Shown: positions 10,001-19,545, numbered from the stretch's first letter. The stretch: 64,000 bases of DNA from Natranaerofaba carboxydovora (GCF_022539405.1 NZ_CP054394.1:560501-624500); one strand, 5' to 3'. The notes: a model not told the origin generated them from the letters alone. Made by a program: numbers and translations.

Positions 10001-11630
10001 TAAATCAAAAGAAACTGAAATAGCAGAAGAGACTAGCAGTGAAGACTTAAATTTCTTAAATGAATCTATAAAAAACAATTGGCAAAATTGCAAAGAAGTT
10101 ACCTATAGCCATAGAAGCCCCAGTGAATTAAAAACTGATTACCAAGGGTCCAATCAATCCCTATCTAAAAATAGGCTTTGGAAAGACCTACTGAATGGAT
10201 TACACAAAAAACTAGGGGAAGAAGATGTTAAAGTGCAGATGCTTGGTACAGAGGATGAAGAAGTGAATAGTTATCCTGTTAATGAGACATTAGATGACAT
10301 TGTAGAAGAGATAATAGATACTATGTTAGATGAAGATGTGAAAAATAGCAAGGATTTCAAACAGATGTTAAAGGCAAAAGGATTAAGAGATGAAAGTGAA
10401 ATTCCGGATGCACTTCTATCAGACTATAAAAAAGGTACTCACAGTGATAGACGTGGGCCACTATGGGGGACAATGGTTCACCTGCTGTTAGAAAGGCTGG
10501 TAGACAATAGGAAGGTTATTAATGAAGCTAATATTGAGAAATATATAGAAAAAGCAGTAAAGGAAACTTTGGGCGAGACTCTTTATGAAAGTAACTTTAG
10601 AGATACTAAATTTATGAATCAATATATAATTTTAGAAAAAGCTTTAGGATTTAAAAAGAAAGATAAAACAAAGCCGCTGCAAAACCTTAAAGAAGTTAGA
10701 GAAATTTTATATGAACAACTAAAAGATACAGCCAAACGGTTTATAAACGGTGTATATCCCCAGGCAGAACCTAATAGGGAAAAGCTTTGGCAAAGAATAC
10801 AGAATGCTGAGGAAGTGGTAACTGAATATGATTTCGAAATACCGTTGTATGAAACTGAAGATAAAGAATTATATGATCTTTGTATTGAGACCAAAGAAGG
10901 TAATGAAGAAGATGGTGAAAATGGTGACATGGATGAAAATAAAAACAATGGGGAGATGTTTTTGTTCTCCGGTTCCATTGACCTTATGATAAAGGAAAAT
11001 GATAGCTGGGTGATTGTAGATTATAAAACTAATAGAGTGGACAACCCTGCCTTCCTAGATGAAATGTATAGGAACCAATTGAAAGCTTACAGGATGCTCT
11101 GGGAGAAAGTCAGCGGAGAAAAGGTGAGCGAAGCTGCAGTTATCACATATCATGTGAAGGCATGGGATGAACCTAATGAGTCATTTACTGAAAGAAGCAG
11201 CAGAGAGAAAGAAAGTTATTTGGATTACCCACTTGAAGAATTTGCGGAAAAACTAAAAGATAAAAACTTTGTAGAAAAAATAAGCAATGTAACTAACCAT
11301 GGGGTGAAGCTTCAAAGACTTAATACTTTTTTATTTTTAACAGTTGTAGAAATATTTATAGAGAAAACACAGGGGGGTGAAAAAGCAAGCATACTTAAAG
11401 AATATAACGTAATAAGTGATTATACTGCTAAAAGCTTAGGCCATTTGCAGAATGGTGTAAAGAAAGCATTTGGTTATGAAGAAAGAGACAAATTTGAGAA
11501 CGCGTTATATGAGGGAAAAGACTTTGTAGAGGGAGTTAATACTGTCGAGGAATTATTAGATAAGATGATAGAAATGGAAGGGGAGGCTAAGATTGAAGAA
11601 GAGTATAAAAAAATAAAAGAATACCTTTAA
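7074..11630 (+). CDS. AddA-like (RecB-family) helicase-nuclease
   Basis: 1518-residue superfamily I helicase with a C-terminal nuclease, longer than typical AddA (~1230). Motifs in order: Q-motif QRDQL; Walker A EASAGSGKTS (~31-39); Ia AITFTKKAAQEF; Walker B FYVDEFQDTDP; III VGDPKQSIYRF; IV LTTNFRS; V NLHKAKGLQAPVV; VI LYVAATRAENLL. The nuclease shows SGSIDLMI and WVIVDYKTNR. With the upstream AddB-like protein it should form a dual-nuclease complex that processes DNA ends; in this setting it may attack phage DNA. The TTG start overlaps the addB-like stop. Much of the extra length is charged insertion sequence. Confidence 0.88.
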   Translation: MSKEKEFIDQIPDQPQRDQLNKEFNANFFVEASAGSGKTSCLVDRMVYHAVRLENKEDISKIVAITFTKKAAQEFRSRFQEKLEKLLKEGNVDNIDETKIKEILEDDAKREERIHYILDNLDNIFMGTIHSFCARMLRERPIEAELNIGFKEIDDKENETFMENAWNEFLLTEANKGISKDLERTGVYPPQLYNLFLQLDNNKDVDFNANFENEAKDLVNDCEDSKELINLIKNEDTHLKILQKIFGDFYCHMSLNEETLDKEIVEPDCPEEIKRKTGEAFNKNNRKRIANLAFYYEKYRCKEEELLENYPQLLEMLENFTKIKLKQSPTEIKVKDKDKKKTLKKKFKERLQEENEKHNVNKKIAELLKLYYELKCYQNALDFAHRAAQFAQEKRKKESLVSFEDLLFYSRNLLLRSQEARDFFQKKYCYFYVDEFQDTDPLQTEILFYLTASEFKENWQEIIPNKGSLFIVGDPKQSIYRFKRADVINYSLVKQIIEKADGRVINLTTNFRSVDALCKDFNEIFNKLLPKDDSDTQVTYEEVQSGRSALTSDDKRKEISGIKVLPQIKLPTENQKEHLLKEDPPRVAEFIYNAVESGEFNLARNRGKGKPETLEPANYGDFMLLTYDKSDMDVYIRELQKLKIPYTLSGESCFSESLGIRELVKILESIENPYDEVKTVAALRSIFLGVSDEELFEYRTCGKNFILNKDLSDKKNKEERSNIEDKMVTLEHYNEWAKLYSPVVLMEKIIDDLKVVPYSIYSYTCAEDYDHLKREENGLNLLYQLLETMRGEEINGNIYNITSLIRRINFWMDENIDNEMPFEIESGLNAVSVMNLHKAKGLQAPVVILAKPCGKSNISPSVHVERTDDMKVKGYLKIQEKVGDKKFIKNLISVNKWEDKLKQEKDLLEEEHIRKLYVAATRAENLLVISNADKDIPKSNRPWKEICEKLSEIEKDESEDKELKMREISIPEHSASKSKETEIAEETSSEDLNFLNESIKNNWQNCKEVTYSHRSPSELKTDYQGSNQSLSKNRLWKDLLNGLHKKLGEEDVKVQMLGTEDEEVNSYPVNETLDDIVEEIIDTMLDEDVKNSKDFKQMLKAKGLRDESEIPDALLSDYKKGTHSDRRGPLWGTMVHLLLERLVDNRKVINEANIEKYIEKAVKETLGETLYESNFRDTKFMNQYIILEKALGFKKKDKTKPLQNLKEVREILYEQLKDTAKRFINGVYPQAEPNREKLWQRIQNAEEVVTEYDFEIPLYETEDKELYDLCIETKEGNEEDGENGDMDENKNNGEMFLFSGSIDLMIKENDSWVIVDYKTNRVDNPAFLDEMYRNQLKAYRMLWEKVSGEKVSEAAVITYHVKAWDEPNESFTERSSREKESYLDYPLEEFAEKLKDKNFVEKISNVTNHGVKLQRLNTFLFLTVVEIFIEKTQGGEKASILKEYNVISDYTAKSLGHLQNGVKKAFGYEERDKFENALYEGKDFVEGVNTVEELLDKMIEMEGEAKIEEEYKKIKEYL

Positions 11631-11702
11631 GATTAATCTTATAACATATAATTTATAGAGATAAAAACCTAATTTTTATAAGTAAGGTAGGCAGACAGTT
11701 TA

Positions 11703-11727
11703 TTTAAGGTTTATAGGTAACCTTAAA
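11703..11727. promoter_or_regulatory. Inverted repeat upstream of mcrB
   Basis: Perfect 9-bp arms TTTAAGGTT and AACCTTAAA are separated by 7 bp, 45 bp before the mcrB start. There is no T-run, so it is not a standard terminator. It could be an operator or a leader hairpin for the McrBC operon; function is inferred from position only. Confidence 0.3.
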
Positions 11728-11771
11728 AACCTAAATATGTTTATAATTATTTATAGAGGGAGTTTTTAGTT

Positions 11772-13601
11772 ATGACTATGGAGAGTACGAATGCTGAAAA
11801 CACAATTAATTTTCTTAAAGAAAAATTCGGAGAAGAAAATGTACTTGAAGAGGAAGATGTAAGACGAGAGTTTAGTGAAGATATGAAACGAAATTTTGGT
11901 TGGGATATAGGTGGGGCTAAAGGAAACTCTGACTTCTCATTTTATAATACACGAAAGATAACAGTTCCTAGTACTGGTGAAGAGATATTTGTATATGCTC
12001 ATGATACTACTTACTATACAAGTAATTTTTTGATTAATAATTTTGAGCGAAAACACATAAATAATGCTTTGGCATATTCAATAGATAAAGGATGCAAGTT
12101 TTTTTTCTTATCAGTTATGACACCAGAAGCAATAGAAAACTTAAAAACAAAAAATCATTACTTACTAGAGAAGGTTGAACCTTCAGAACTTATTTTTTCT
12201 ATTGAAGGAGAGTGTAAACATCAAAGGTCATATACCTTTGATCCAGTAATAAATGAATGGAGAAATAAAGGCTTTCCTATACCAGGACGTGCTGAAGCAC
12301 CTACAAAAAAAGGCTTAAAAATAAAATTCATGGTACTACATAAGGAGAACCTCGATGATTATTTAGAATATTTTGATAGTCGTCCATATATGAGAGCAGA
12401 TACTAAAAACAAAAGTAATGAACAAACAAAAATTAAAGAAGTGGAAAAAATCAACAAGTCTATTCCTCCCATTAAATTTTCAAGAAATCGTCTGTTATTT
12501 GGAGCACCGGGAACGGGTAAAAGTCACAAAATCGATAATGAATTAGAAAAATGTCGTGGGGAATACTTGTATAAAGAAGAGAGCAAGATTGAAGAAATAG
12601 TAAAAAATTTAGGCTATAAAGACGAAGAAACATACAGTGAAATCAAAAAAAAGGAACTAAGAGAAATCAGAAAAATTGATGAAGATTTTCGTGTTACTTT
12701 TTTTGAAGAATACACATATCACGATTTTGTTGGTGCTTACAAGCCAGTACCTGAAGGCGATAACATTACTTATAAATTTGTTCCGGGCCCTTTTACTGAA
12801 GCCTTAGTTCAAGCTTTGAATTACCCTTATAAAAATGTGCTACTGATAATCGAAGAAATAAACAGGGCTAATGCGGCATCTGTTTTCGGTGATCTTATTC
12901 AATTACTTGATAGAACTCCAGACGGAGATAGTAAATATAGTATTGTTCCTCCAATAGAGATGAAAAAATATTTATTAGAAAATGATATGATAGGTCGTTT
13001 TAATGAGGATGAAGGACTTAAGATTCCTGAAAATTTGTATATATGGGCAACAATGAATAGTGCTGATCAAGGGGTCTTTCCAATTGATAGTGCTTTTAAA
13101 CGTCGCTGGACAGTAGAATATATGCCAATAGATGGTGAGGAAAATGATGTAGAGAGATACCATGTATGGTTAAAACTTGATAAGGAGGGGGAATTTAAAA
13201 AATATAAATGGAACTCGTTTAGGAAAGAATTAAATAAACTATTAAAAAATTATGTTGAGGAAGATAGATTAATAGGTCCCTACTTTTTAAATAATATGGA
13301 TCTAGGTGAAGATAATGAAACCTTTACAAAAGAGGCCGTAGTAAATAAACTTTTTTCATATTTGAGGCAAGATGTATTAAGGTATACCCCTGACAAAATT
13401 TTCAATAACAATTTAAGTAATATGACTGATATAAAAGAAGCTTACTACGATGATCCGAAACCGATTGATTATATTTTAAAAGACTTTGATAGTAAAGAAT
13501 TAGAACCCGCAGAAGAACATAACTCAGACGATAATAATGATGAACCAGGTAATGCTCAACAAACTAAAGACGAGGAGCTTAGTGATGGTAACGAGTCCTA
13601 A
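11772..13601 (+). CDS. mcrB: McrB-type AAA+ GTPase
   Basis: 609 residues. The AAA+ domain occupies roughly residues 235-560: Walker A LLFGAPGTGKSHK, Walker B VLLIIEEINRA, and WATMNSADQGVFPIDSAFKRRW, which carries the McrB MNxxD motif and arginine-rich end. McrB subunits form a GTP-driven ring that moves DNA and activates the McrC nuclease. The N-terminal ~230 residues probably recognise DNA, but I cannot assign the domain. It starts at ATG 11772 behind AGAGGGAG and is followed directly by its nuclease partner. No methyltransferase lies nearby, which favours a modification-dependent system. Confidence 0.88.
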   Translation: MTMESTNAENTINFLKEKFGEENVLEEEDVRREFSEDMKRNFGWDIGGAKGNSDFSFYNTRKITVPSTGEEIFVYAHDTTYYTSNFLINNFERKHINNALAYSIDKGCKFFFLSVMTPEAIENLKTKNHYLLEKVEPSELIFSIEGECKHQRSYTFDPVINEWRNKGFPIPGRAEAPTKKGLKIKFMVLHKENLDDYLEYFDSRPYMRADTKNKSNEQTKIKEVEKINKSIPPIKFSRNRLLFGAPGTGKSHKIDNELEKCRGEYLYKEESKIEEIVKNLGYKDEETYSEIKKKELREIRKIDEDFRVTFFEEYTYHDFVGAYKPVPEGDNITYKFVPGPFTEALVQALNYPYKNVLLIIEEINRANAASVFGDLIQLLDRTPDGDSKYSIVPPIEMKKYLLENDMIGRFNEDEGLKIPENLYIWATMNSADQGVFPIDSAFKRRWTVEYMPIDGEENDVERYHVWLKLDKEGEFKKYKWNSFRKELNKLLKNYVEEDRLIGPYFLNNMDLGEDNETFTKEAVVNKLFSYLRQDVLRYTPDKIFNNNLSNMTDIKEAYYDDPKPIDYILKDFDSKELEPAEEHNSDDNNDEPGNAQQTKDEELSDGNES

Positions 13602-15051
13602 CAACTATGTTTTTTTACAAGAGGAAGATGAATATAGGAAAAAAAGCAAAAAATTGAGTGATGATTTGTGTACCGAACTAGAACAAAATGGAATGACCAA
13701 TAAGGGGAAAATTTCTTTTGTGGGGTCTTTTTTTAGTGAAAGAACGAAATCTTTTGTGATTTGTTATCCTAAATATCTAGATAAAGTGAATGAAGTAGAT
13801 GGTTATAACGAAGAAAAACAATTTTCTCAAGAAGCTTTGAACTGTCTAGAACATATGAAATTAGTTTGCAAGGTGATTGAAAAATGTAGTGAAAAATCAG
13901 CAAAAGAATTAGAGGGGGATTTTTCACCGTATGATAAACAAGAAAGTGACAAATATATTAATTTACTTAGCATAGCAGAATTTATCTTACAAGACTATTT
14001 AGAACATGGTCTATATGAAATGAAGACCTATCGTCACAAAAAAAATGCAAAAGGTCCCGTTAGCTGGGAGAAAACAATTAACAAAACGATACCCTTTATT
14101 ACAGAAAAGAATAAAGTTTACTATATAGATACTATCAATAAGAAAAAGTACTTCGATAAAAATAGGTTGTTGACTCAAATACATGCTTTAGTAGTTAATG
14201 AATGTGCCAAACACAAGGAAGTATTATTAGATTCGAACGAAATAAAACTGCCAAAAGTTTCAGAATTGAATTTAAGTAGTGAGGAAGAAAGAAAAAAAAC
14301 ATCAAATGTTATTCGTTCATATATGAGACAGGTATTCACGGATAGAGAAATTAATCTGTTAAAAGCTTTAATAAGTTGGCTTGACATTTCCCCTTATTAT
14401 ATTAAAAGATTTGGAACAAATAATTTTCAAATTATATGGGAAGAAGTATGTAAAAGTGTTTTTGTACATGATGAAAGCTTTGAAGATAGGATGCCAACCC
14501 CTTTTTTTTACAACCTAAAAAATGAAAAAATATACAGGGCAACAGATTACAAATTAATTCCAGATATAGTTAGGGTAATAAATAAAGATGAACAACAAAG
14601 AAAATTTGTACTTGATGCAAAATATTATAAGCCTGAAATACCTGAAGAGAAAGGAAGAACATTGCAATATGCTCCAGCAGCAGGCCCTATTGCTACGCAA
14701 TTTTCATATATGGAACAGCTCAAAGAAAAAGGGGAAATTATGAATGGGGCTTTTCTATTTCCACACTTTTACCAACCCCTCTCTTCCGATGATTTCATTG
14801 ATAATATTGGATTTGTTATAAAACCAATAGAACAACGACAACGTGATAAAGATGTAAGAAATGAGATAGAAAATAACAAGATTAACCTTGAGGACAAAAT
14901 CTTTTATTTTCAAATTAATCCTAATAGTATTTATAAAAGATTTTTAAACACAGGGGAATTAAAGGATGAGGATATGCTTAGTTATTTTGATTTTAAAAAT
15001 GTAGACAGTGTAGATTATACAAATAGTGACAATTTTTCAAAAGCAAATTAG
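13585..15051 (+). CDS. LlaJI/McrC-like restriction endonuclease subunit
   Basis: About 488 residues. I place the start at ATG 13585, behind GAGGAG, overlapping the mcrB end. A PD-(D/E)XK core is visible in LIPDIVRVI and VLDAKYYKPE, followed by GPIATQFSYMEQL, features typical of the LlaJI-type endonucleases that pair with McrB-like GTPases. The protein would cut DNA when driven by McrB. LlaJI itself is a type II system with methyltransferases; none is present here, so type IV-like targeting of modified DNA is the simpler reading. It is convergent with the next gene, with 32 bp between stops. Confidence 0.75.
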   Translation: MVTSPNNYVFLQEEDEYRKKSKKLSDDLCTELEQNGMTNKGKISFVGSFFSERTKSFVICYPKYLDKVNEVDGYNEEKQFSQEALNCLEHMKLVCKVIEKCSEKSAKELEGDFSPYDKQESDKYINLLSIAEFILQDYLEHGLYEMKTYRHKKNAKGPVSWEKTINKTIPFITEKNKVYYIDTINKKKYFDKNRLLTQIHALVVNECAKHKEVLLDSNEIKLPKVSELNLSSEEERKKTSNVIRSYMRQVFTDREINLLKALISWLDISPYYIKRFGTNNFQIIWEEVCKSVFVHDESFEDRMPTPFFYNLKNEKIYRATDYKLIPDIVRVINKDEQQRKFVLDAKYYKPEIPEEKGRTLQYAPAAGPIATQFSYMEQLKEKGEIMNGAFLFPHFYQPLSSDDFIDNIGFVIKPIEQRQRDKDVRNEIENNKINLEDKIFYFQINPNSIYKRFLNTGELKDEDMLSYFDFKNVDSVDYTNSDNFSKAN

Positions 15052-15083
15052 AAGATTCCTTAAAGTAAATTTTACAGTAGTTC

Positions 15084-16943
15084 TTAAATTAACCCACCAT
15101 ACTTTTCCTTCATTTCATTTAATTCATCATCCACATTCTCATCATAGAATATATATAGCAGTGACTTTGCCCTGGACATGCCGGTATAATTTAACATTCT
15201 ACTTCTTAAATCTTTAAAGCCGTCAACATCAATTAAGAATACTACTGGAGATTCTAACCCTTTATAACTCTGGACAGTACAGAATTTTAAGCTGTCTTCA
15301 AGGTAGAGGTTGGGTCTCCAGTTTCTTTTTATTTCCTGAAAACTGCATAAACCTTGGAATATATTTTCGCCCTTAAGGCAAGAATTCTCCATTCTTTTCC
15401 TGGACAATAAGACTACTTCCCCAGGGTTGATATTTTCTTTTAACAGCTTTTTAACATTTTCGATTATTTTTTCTCTTTCGTCCTGATAATCCTTATATGG
15501 TATTAAAACTACGCTTTCACCTTCCAGATGAAAAAATTTCGTAGGATCTTTGAAACCGGTACATAGAGTATTGGTTTCTCCAATAGGCTTGGTATTTCGA
15601 CAGTTCCTATTAAGGTTAAGTTTAGCTGCACTATATTCTTCTTGGATTAGGTTGATAGTATAATCAAAATCATCTTTATCATTATCATTGGTATAAATAT
15701 TCTGATGAGGGTCATAACACATAAACCAGTTTCCCTTTTTAAGCCCTCCTGATACAACCTGATCAAAGCAGAACAAATATTGCCACTTGAAAAGATCCTG
15801 CCCTTCATCGACAATCAAAGTATCAAATATTTTGTTATGAGAGTAGCTTTCCATAGTATTTACAAAAACTTCAGGCAAAACGACTCCAAAAAACTCATGG
15901 TCATTGCCTGTTATAGATGTTTTCCCATTATTATCACCAATATGTTCATTATAAAAATCTACTATTTTGTCATCTTCATCTAATTCAAATTCTTTTAGTA
16001 CATCTGTAATGTAATTGTGCAGGGTATATACCACAATATTGTTTAGTGTATCATCATCTTTTTTCTCTTCTTCTAAGAGATGATAAATATGTTGACAAAG
16101 GTTACGGTTAAAGCATAGATAAAGAACACTTTTTCCTTCGAAGGCTGCTCTACGGGCATATTCAAGACAGAGTAAAGTCTTGCCGGTACCTGCCCCACCT
16201 TTTAGAAGTATCTGGTTGTTTTCGCTTGCTTGGTCAAGTATGTTTTTTTGTTCATTTGTCAAGGTGATTATGCTCTTTTCAGTTCGTTTGATAATATATC
16301 CAAGGTTTGGCACAAACCCAAAATCTCCCCGAAGATAATTCAAAGCTCTATTCATCTGCTGATGGCTTAGTCCCCCAGGCAGGTCTTTGGTTTTGTCTTG
16401 ATTTTTCTCTTTAAATTTATCTTTCCAATACTTAAAACACCTATCAATAAAACCCTGTATCTCAGCCGAAGTGTTTGTAGAGTCAAAAGTTATATCCGTA
16501 ATTATCTCCGGGTCTTTGGATGCTGTTTTTGATTTGACTTTTGTAAAAGGAATATCAATAAAAACTACTCCACAGGCGAATTGACTTCTTGGTATAGGGT
16601 CGTTTTTACCCAGCTTTTTTGCAAGGTTTATCCTTAAGGAGTGCATATTGTTTATAGCCTGTTTAAAAGGACCTTCGCTATTTTCAATAACTCTACTATC
16701 ATTTACGAAACGCCAGATGCCTTCCTCTCTATAGACTTCTCCGCCTTTTACTTCAAGACATAGGATACCTTTTGGACATATTATAACAAAATCTATCTCC
16801 CCGTAAGACTTGTCTTTGTGCTCTGCTATGCCAAGGGAATGAAGTGCAAAATATTCATCGCTCAAACTCTGCAGCATTTCAAAGAAGTTTTTTTCTGACG
16901 GGCTTGTATTTTCACTGTAATAAGGAGGGACCATCCTAGCCAT
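15084..16943 (-). CDS. NERD-domain UvrD/Rep-like helicase
   Basis: 619 residues. The N-terminal NERD (nuclease-related) domain shows GEIDFVIICPKGILCLEVKGG. A superfamily I helicase follows: Walker A LLKGGAGTGKTLL (~244-256), Walker B TLIVDEGQDLF, and C-terminal TVQSYKGLESPVVFLI and YTGMSRAKSLLYIF. NERD-helicases are common in defence islands and on plasmids; the NERD fold is related to restriction nucleases. The ATG at 16943 has a clean GGAGG site. It is divergent from the Clp operon, separated by about 270 bp. Confidence 0.85.
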   Translation of the reverse strand: MARMVPPYYSENTSPSEKNFFEMLQSLSDEYFALHSLGIAEHKDKSYGEIDFVIICPKGILCLEVKGGEVYREEGIWRFVNDSRVIENSEGPFKQAINNMHSLRINLAKKLGKNDPIPRSQFACGVVFIDIPFTKVKSKTASKDPEIITDITFDSTNTSAEIQGFIDRCFKYWKDKFKEKNQDKTKDLPGGLSHQQMNRALNYLRGDFGFVPNLGYIIKRTEKSIITLTNEQKNILDQASENNQILLKGGAGTGKTLLCLEYARRAAFEGKSVLYLCFNRNLCQHIYHLLEEEKKDDDTLNNIVVYTLHNYITDVLKEFELDEDDKIVDFYNEHIGDNNGKTSITGNDHEFFGVVLPEVFVNTMESYSHNKIFDTLIVDEGQDLFKWQYLFCFDQVVSGGLKKGNWFMCYDPHQNIYTNDNDKDDFDYTINLIQEEYSAAKLNLNRNCRNTKPIGETNTLCTGFKDPTKFFHLEGESVVLIPYKDYQDEREKIIENVKKLLKENINPGEVVLLSRKRMENSCLKGENIFQGLCSFQEIKRNWRPNLYLEDSLKFCTVQSYKGLESPVVFLIDVDGFKDLRSRMLNYTGMSRAKSLLYIFYDENVDDELNEMKEKYGGLI

Positions 16944-17151
16944 AATTATTACCTCCAGGCATTTATATATCTAAAATATTAACCTTACTAGCTTACTTAA
17001 AACAATCGTTATCTGTTTTTACCAAAGAAGATATTTCCATTATTGGGTTATTTACATTTTAACACAGCAAAAATGATTAGAAAAGAAGCAAATTAACCCT
17101 GCTAAAAGCCGGTATTCTAGGGGATGAAAAATTTTTAAAAAAAATTCTTAT

Positions 17152-17186
17152 TTGGAAAGAATATTTCCAAGTTTGGATGATAATAT
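17152..17186 (+). promoter_or_regulatory. Dyad promoter 1 (Clp operon)
   Basis: TTGGAAA (17152-17158), 5-bp spacer, TTTCCAA (17164-17170), then 7 bp and an extended -10, TGATAATAT (17178-17186). The same dyad, spacing and extended -10 occur at three other promoters in this window. The dyad centre falls near -32, where a -35 box would be, so a bound protein could act as repressor or activator. Confidence 0.75.
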
Positions 17187-17217
17187 AAGCACAAATCATA
17201 ATAGGGGGTGGAAAAAG

Positions 17218-19545
17218 ATGGGCAAAGATTTTAGCGATGACGCTAAAAAGGCCATCTCTGACTCCAAAAAGATAGCCATGGAACTCAACTTTGAAGAGGT
17301 TAAAGCTGAGCACCTTTTGCTGGCACTATTAAGGGATAGAGATAACTCTGCATCAAAAGCTTTAGAAAATCTGAACCTGGATTTTGATGAGATAATAGAA
17401 AACTTGGAGCTAGATGAAAGCATAGACGCAAATAACAGCAAAAAGAAAATTCATGATTCTTATGATGTCAAGAAGGTAAAAGAATTTGCACTACATGAAG
17501 CAGAAATAGCTAAGGAAGAAAAAGTAAGGTCATATCACCTTTTGATAGGACTAATAACCGAAGACCATTTGATAGAGGAAGAACTTGAGGCAAATGGAGC
17601 AACGTATGAGAAGATAATGGATGGAATGAAGAAAACAAACAATATAAATAAAAGCTTAAACGGAAATTTAAAAGTTCCTAAAAATTTTGACTGGGGAAGT
17701 AATCACGAGTTTTCAGATAGTCTATCGGCAAAACCGGCTAGTTTGGTAAGTAAAGATAGCATTCTTGAGACATACGGTAGAGATCTTACTGAATTGGCAG
17801 AAAAAGACGAACTAAATCCTTATATTGGCAACCATCAAAAAATAGAACAAGTATCAAAAATATTAAACCGTATGGAGAAAAATAACGCATGTATCATAGG
17901 AGAACCGGGGGTAGGTAAGACAGCACTAGTTAAAGGTCTTGCACAAAAAGTTGCAGCAGATGATAAATTATCTCAGCTGGAAAATAAAAGAATTATTCAA
18001 ATCCAGATTTCTGAATTACTGGCGGGTACAAAGTATAGAGGGGAATTTGAAGAGAGATTAGAAAAACTTGTCAAAGAGATTAGGCAAAGAGATGATGTTA
18101 TTCTATTCATCGATGAACTTCATACTATTGTTGGTGCAGGAACCGCCTCTAATCAAAGCATGGATGCTTCAAATATTTTAAAGCCTGCGTTAAATGAAGG
18201 ATTACAGTGTATAGGAGCAACGACCACTGAGGAATATAGAAAGCATATAGAAAAGGACAAGGCTTTGAAAAGACGCTTTGACACTGTTGAACTTGATATA
18301 CCAGACAAAGATGAATGTTTAGAGATACTAAAAGGGCTAAGGGAAAAATATGAAAATCATCATGAGATTGAAATTAGCGACGAAGCTCTAAAAACGGCAG
18401 TAGAGTTATCTTCTAAGTATATCACAGACAGCAACTTGCCGGATAAAGCAATTGATATAATAGATTATGCTTCATCAAGCTTGAGACTAGACTCAACAAA
18501 AAGTCAAAATAAGCTTTTATCTAAAGAAGATGTGGCCAAAACAGTTTCTCATAAAACAGGGATACCCCTTGAAGAACTAACTGAAGAAGAAAGTGAAAAG
18601 CTGCTGAACCTTGAAGAAATATTAAACAAGAAAGTTATTGGTCAAGATGAAGCGGTTAAGAAAGTTTCAGATACAATAAGAAGATACTATGCCAAACTAA
18701 ATGCTTCAAACAGGCCTATAGGCTCCTTTATGTTCTTTGGTCCAACGGGAGTTGGTAAAACAGAACTGGCAAAAACTTTGGCTAGTGTTCTATTTAATAA
18801 TGACAAAGCATTTATTAGATTTGACATGTCCGAGTATTCTGATAAAGATTCTGTGAGCAGTTTGATAGGAACCTCCCCTGGATATATAGGCTATGAAGAA
18901 GGAGGAGAACTTATAAACAAAGTAAATCAAGCCCCTTTTTCTGTAGTTCTATTTGATGAAATAGAAAAAGCACACCACCAGGTATACGATTTGCTGCTTC
19001 AGATTCTTGATGAGGGTCACCTGACTGGTAAAAACGGCAAAATGGTTGACTTTAAGAACACGATTATAATTATGACGTCAAACGTAGGCGCTGGTTGTTT
19101 TTACGAAAAAAAGTCAGATGTAGGTTTTGTCAAACAGGACGAAAATCAAGCCAGTGAAAAAGTAAGAGAAAAGGTTATACAAGAATTAGAGCAAAAATTC
19201 AGGTTGGAGCTATTGAATCGGATAGATGATATTGTATTATTCAAACCAATATACGGGGAGAGCCTAAAAGAAATTGCAGAATTAATGCTGCAGGAGGTTA
19301 AAGAAAAAATAGAGCAAGAGTATCCTCAATTTAAATTGAAAGTTAGCAAGAAAGCTAAAGAAGTTCTAGCTAACAAAGGATTTAATCGTAAATATGGTGT
19401 AAGGCCTCTAAAAAGAATTATCCAGGGTGATATAGTAAATAAATTATCAAAAATGTTATTAGATAAAGATTCTATTAATGAAAAGAAGATAATAAAAGTT
19501 GATGTTGATAAGGATGAAGAATTTGTAATTAGTGAAAAAACATGA
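17218..19545 (+). CDS. ClpA/ClpC-type AAA+ unfoldase
   Basis: 775 residues from ATG 17218 behind AGGGGGTG. Two Clp-N repeats (~1-140) precede two AAA+ modules: Walker A GEPGVGKTA (~228) with Walker B VILFIDELHT, and Walker A GPTGVGKTE (~506) with VVLFDEIEKAH. No coiled-coil middle domain separates the two rings, so the layout is ClpA-like. A VGF tripeptide (~633) sits where ClpC carries its ClpP-docking loop, so it could feed a protease. The substrate is unknown. The first gene after a dyad promoter, it is followed by a helical protein and an LRR protein; it is probably an island-specific Clp rather than housekeeping ClpC. Confidence 0.85.
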   Translation: MGKDFSDDAKKAISDSKKIAMELNFEEVKAEHLLLALLRDRDNSASKALENLNLDFDEIIENLELDESIDANNSKKKIHDSYDVKKVKEFALHEAEIAKEEKVRSYHLLIGLITEDHLIEEELEANGATYEKIMDGMKKTNNINKSLNGNLKVPKNFDWGSNHEFSDSLSAKPASLVSKDSILETYGRDLTELAEKDELNPYIGNHQKIEQVSKILNRMEKNNACIIGEPGVGKTALVKGLAQKVAADDKLSQLENKRIIQIQISELLAGTKYRGEFEERLEKLVKEIRQRDDVILFIDELHTIVGAGTASNQSMDASNILKPALNEGLQCIGATTTEEYRKHIEKDKALKRRFDTVELDIPDKDECLEILKGLREKYENHHEIEISDEALKTAVELSSKYITDSNLPDKAIDIIDYASSSLRLDSTKSQNKLLSKEDVAKTVSHKTGIPLEELTEEESEKLLNLEEILNKKVIGQDEAVKKVSDTIRRYYAKLNASNRPIGSFMFFGPTGVGKTELAKTLASVLFNNDKAFIRFDMSEYSDKDSVSSLIGTSPGYIGYEEGGELINKVNQAPFSVVLFDEIEKAHHQVYDLLLQILDEGHLTGKNGKMVDFKNTIIIMTSNVGAGCFYEKKSDVGFVKQDENQASEKVREKVIQELEQKFRLELLNRIDDIVLFKPIYGESLKEIAELMLQEVKEKIEQEYPQFKLKVSKKAKEVLANKGFNRKYGVRPLKRIIQGDIVNKLSKMLLDKDSINEKKIIKVDVDKDEEFVISEKT
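19527..19543 (+). repeat. 17-bp direct repeat, copy 1 (end of clp gene)
   Basis: AATTAGTGAAAAAACAT covers the last codons and near-stop region of the Clp gene. An identical copy lies at 20757-20773 and a 16-bp near-copy at 20774-20789. The copies bracket the gene at 19759-20685. Confidence 0.7.

Noticed and set aside
17000-17040. A fifth copy of the dyad in front of the NERD-helicase (ACCAAAGAAGATATTTCC)
   Set aside because: The half-sites are not inverted and the spacing is wrong.
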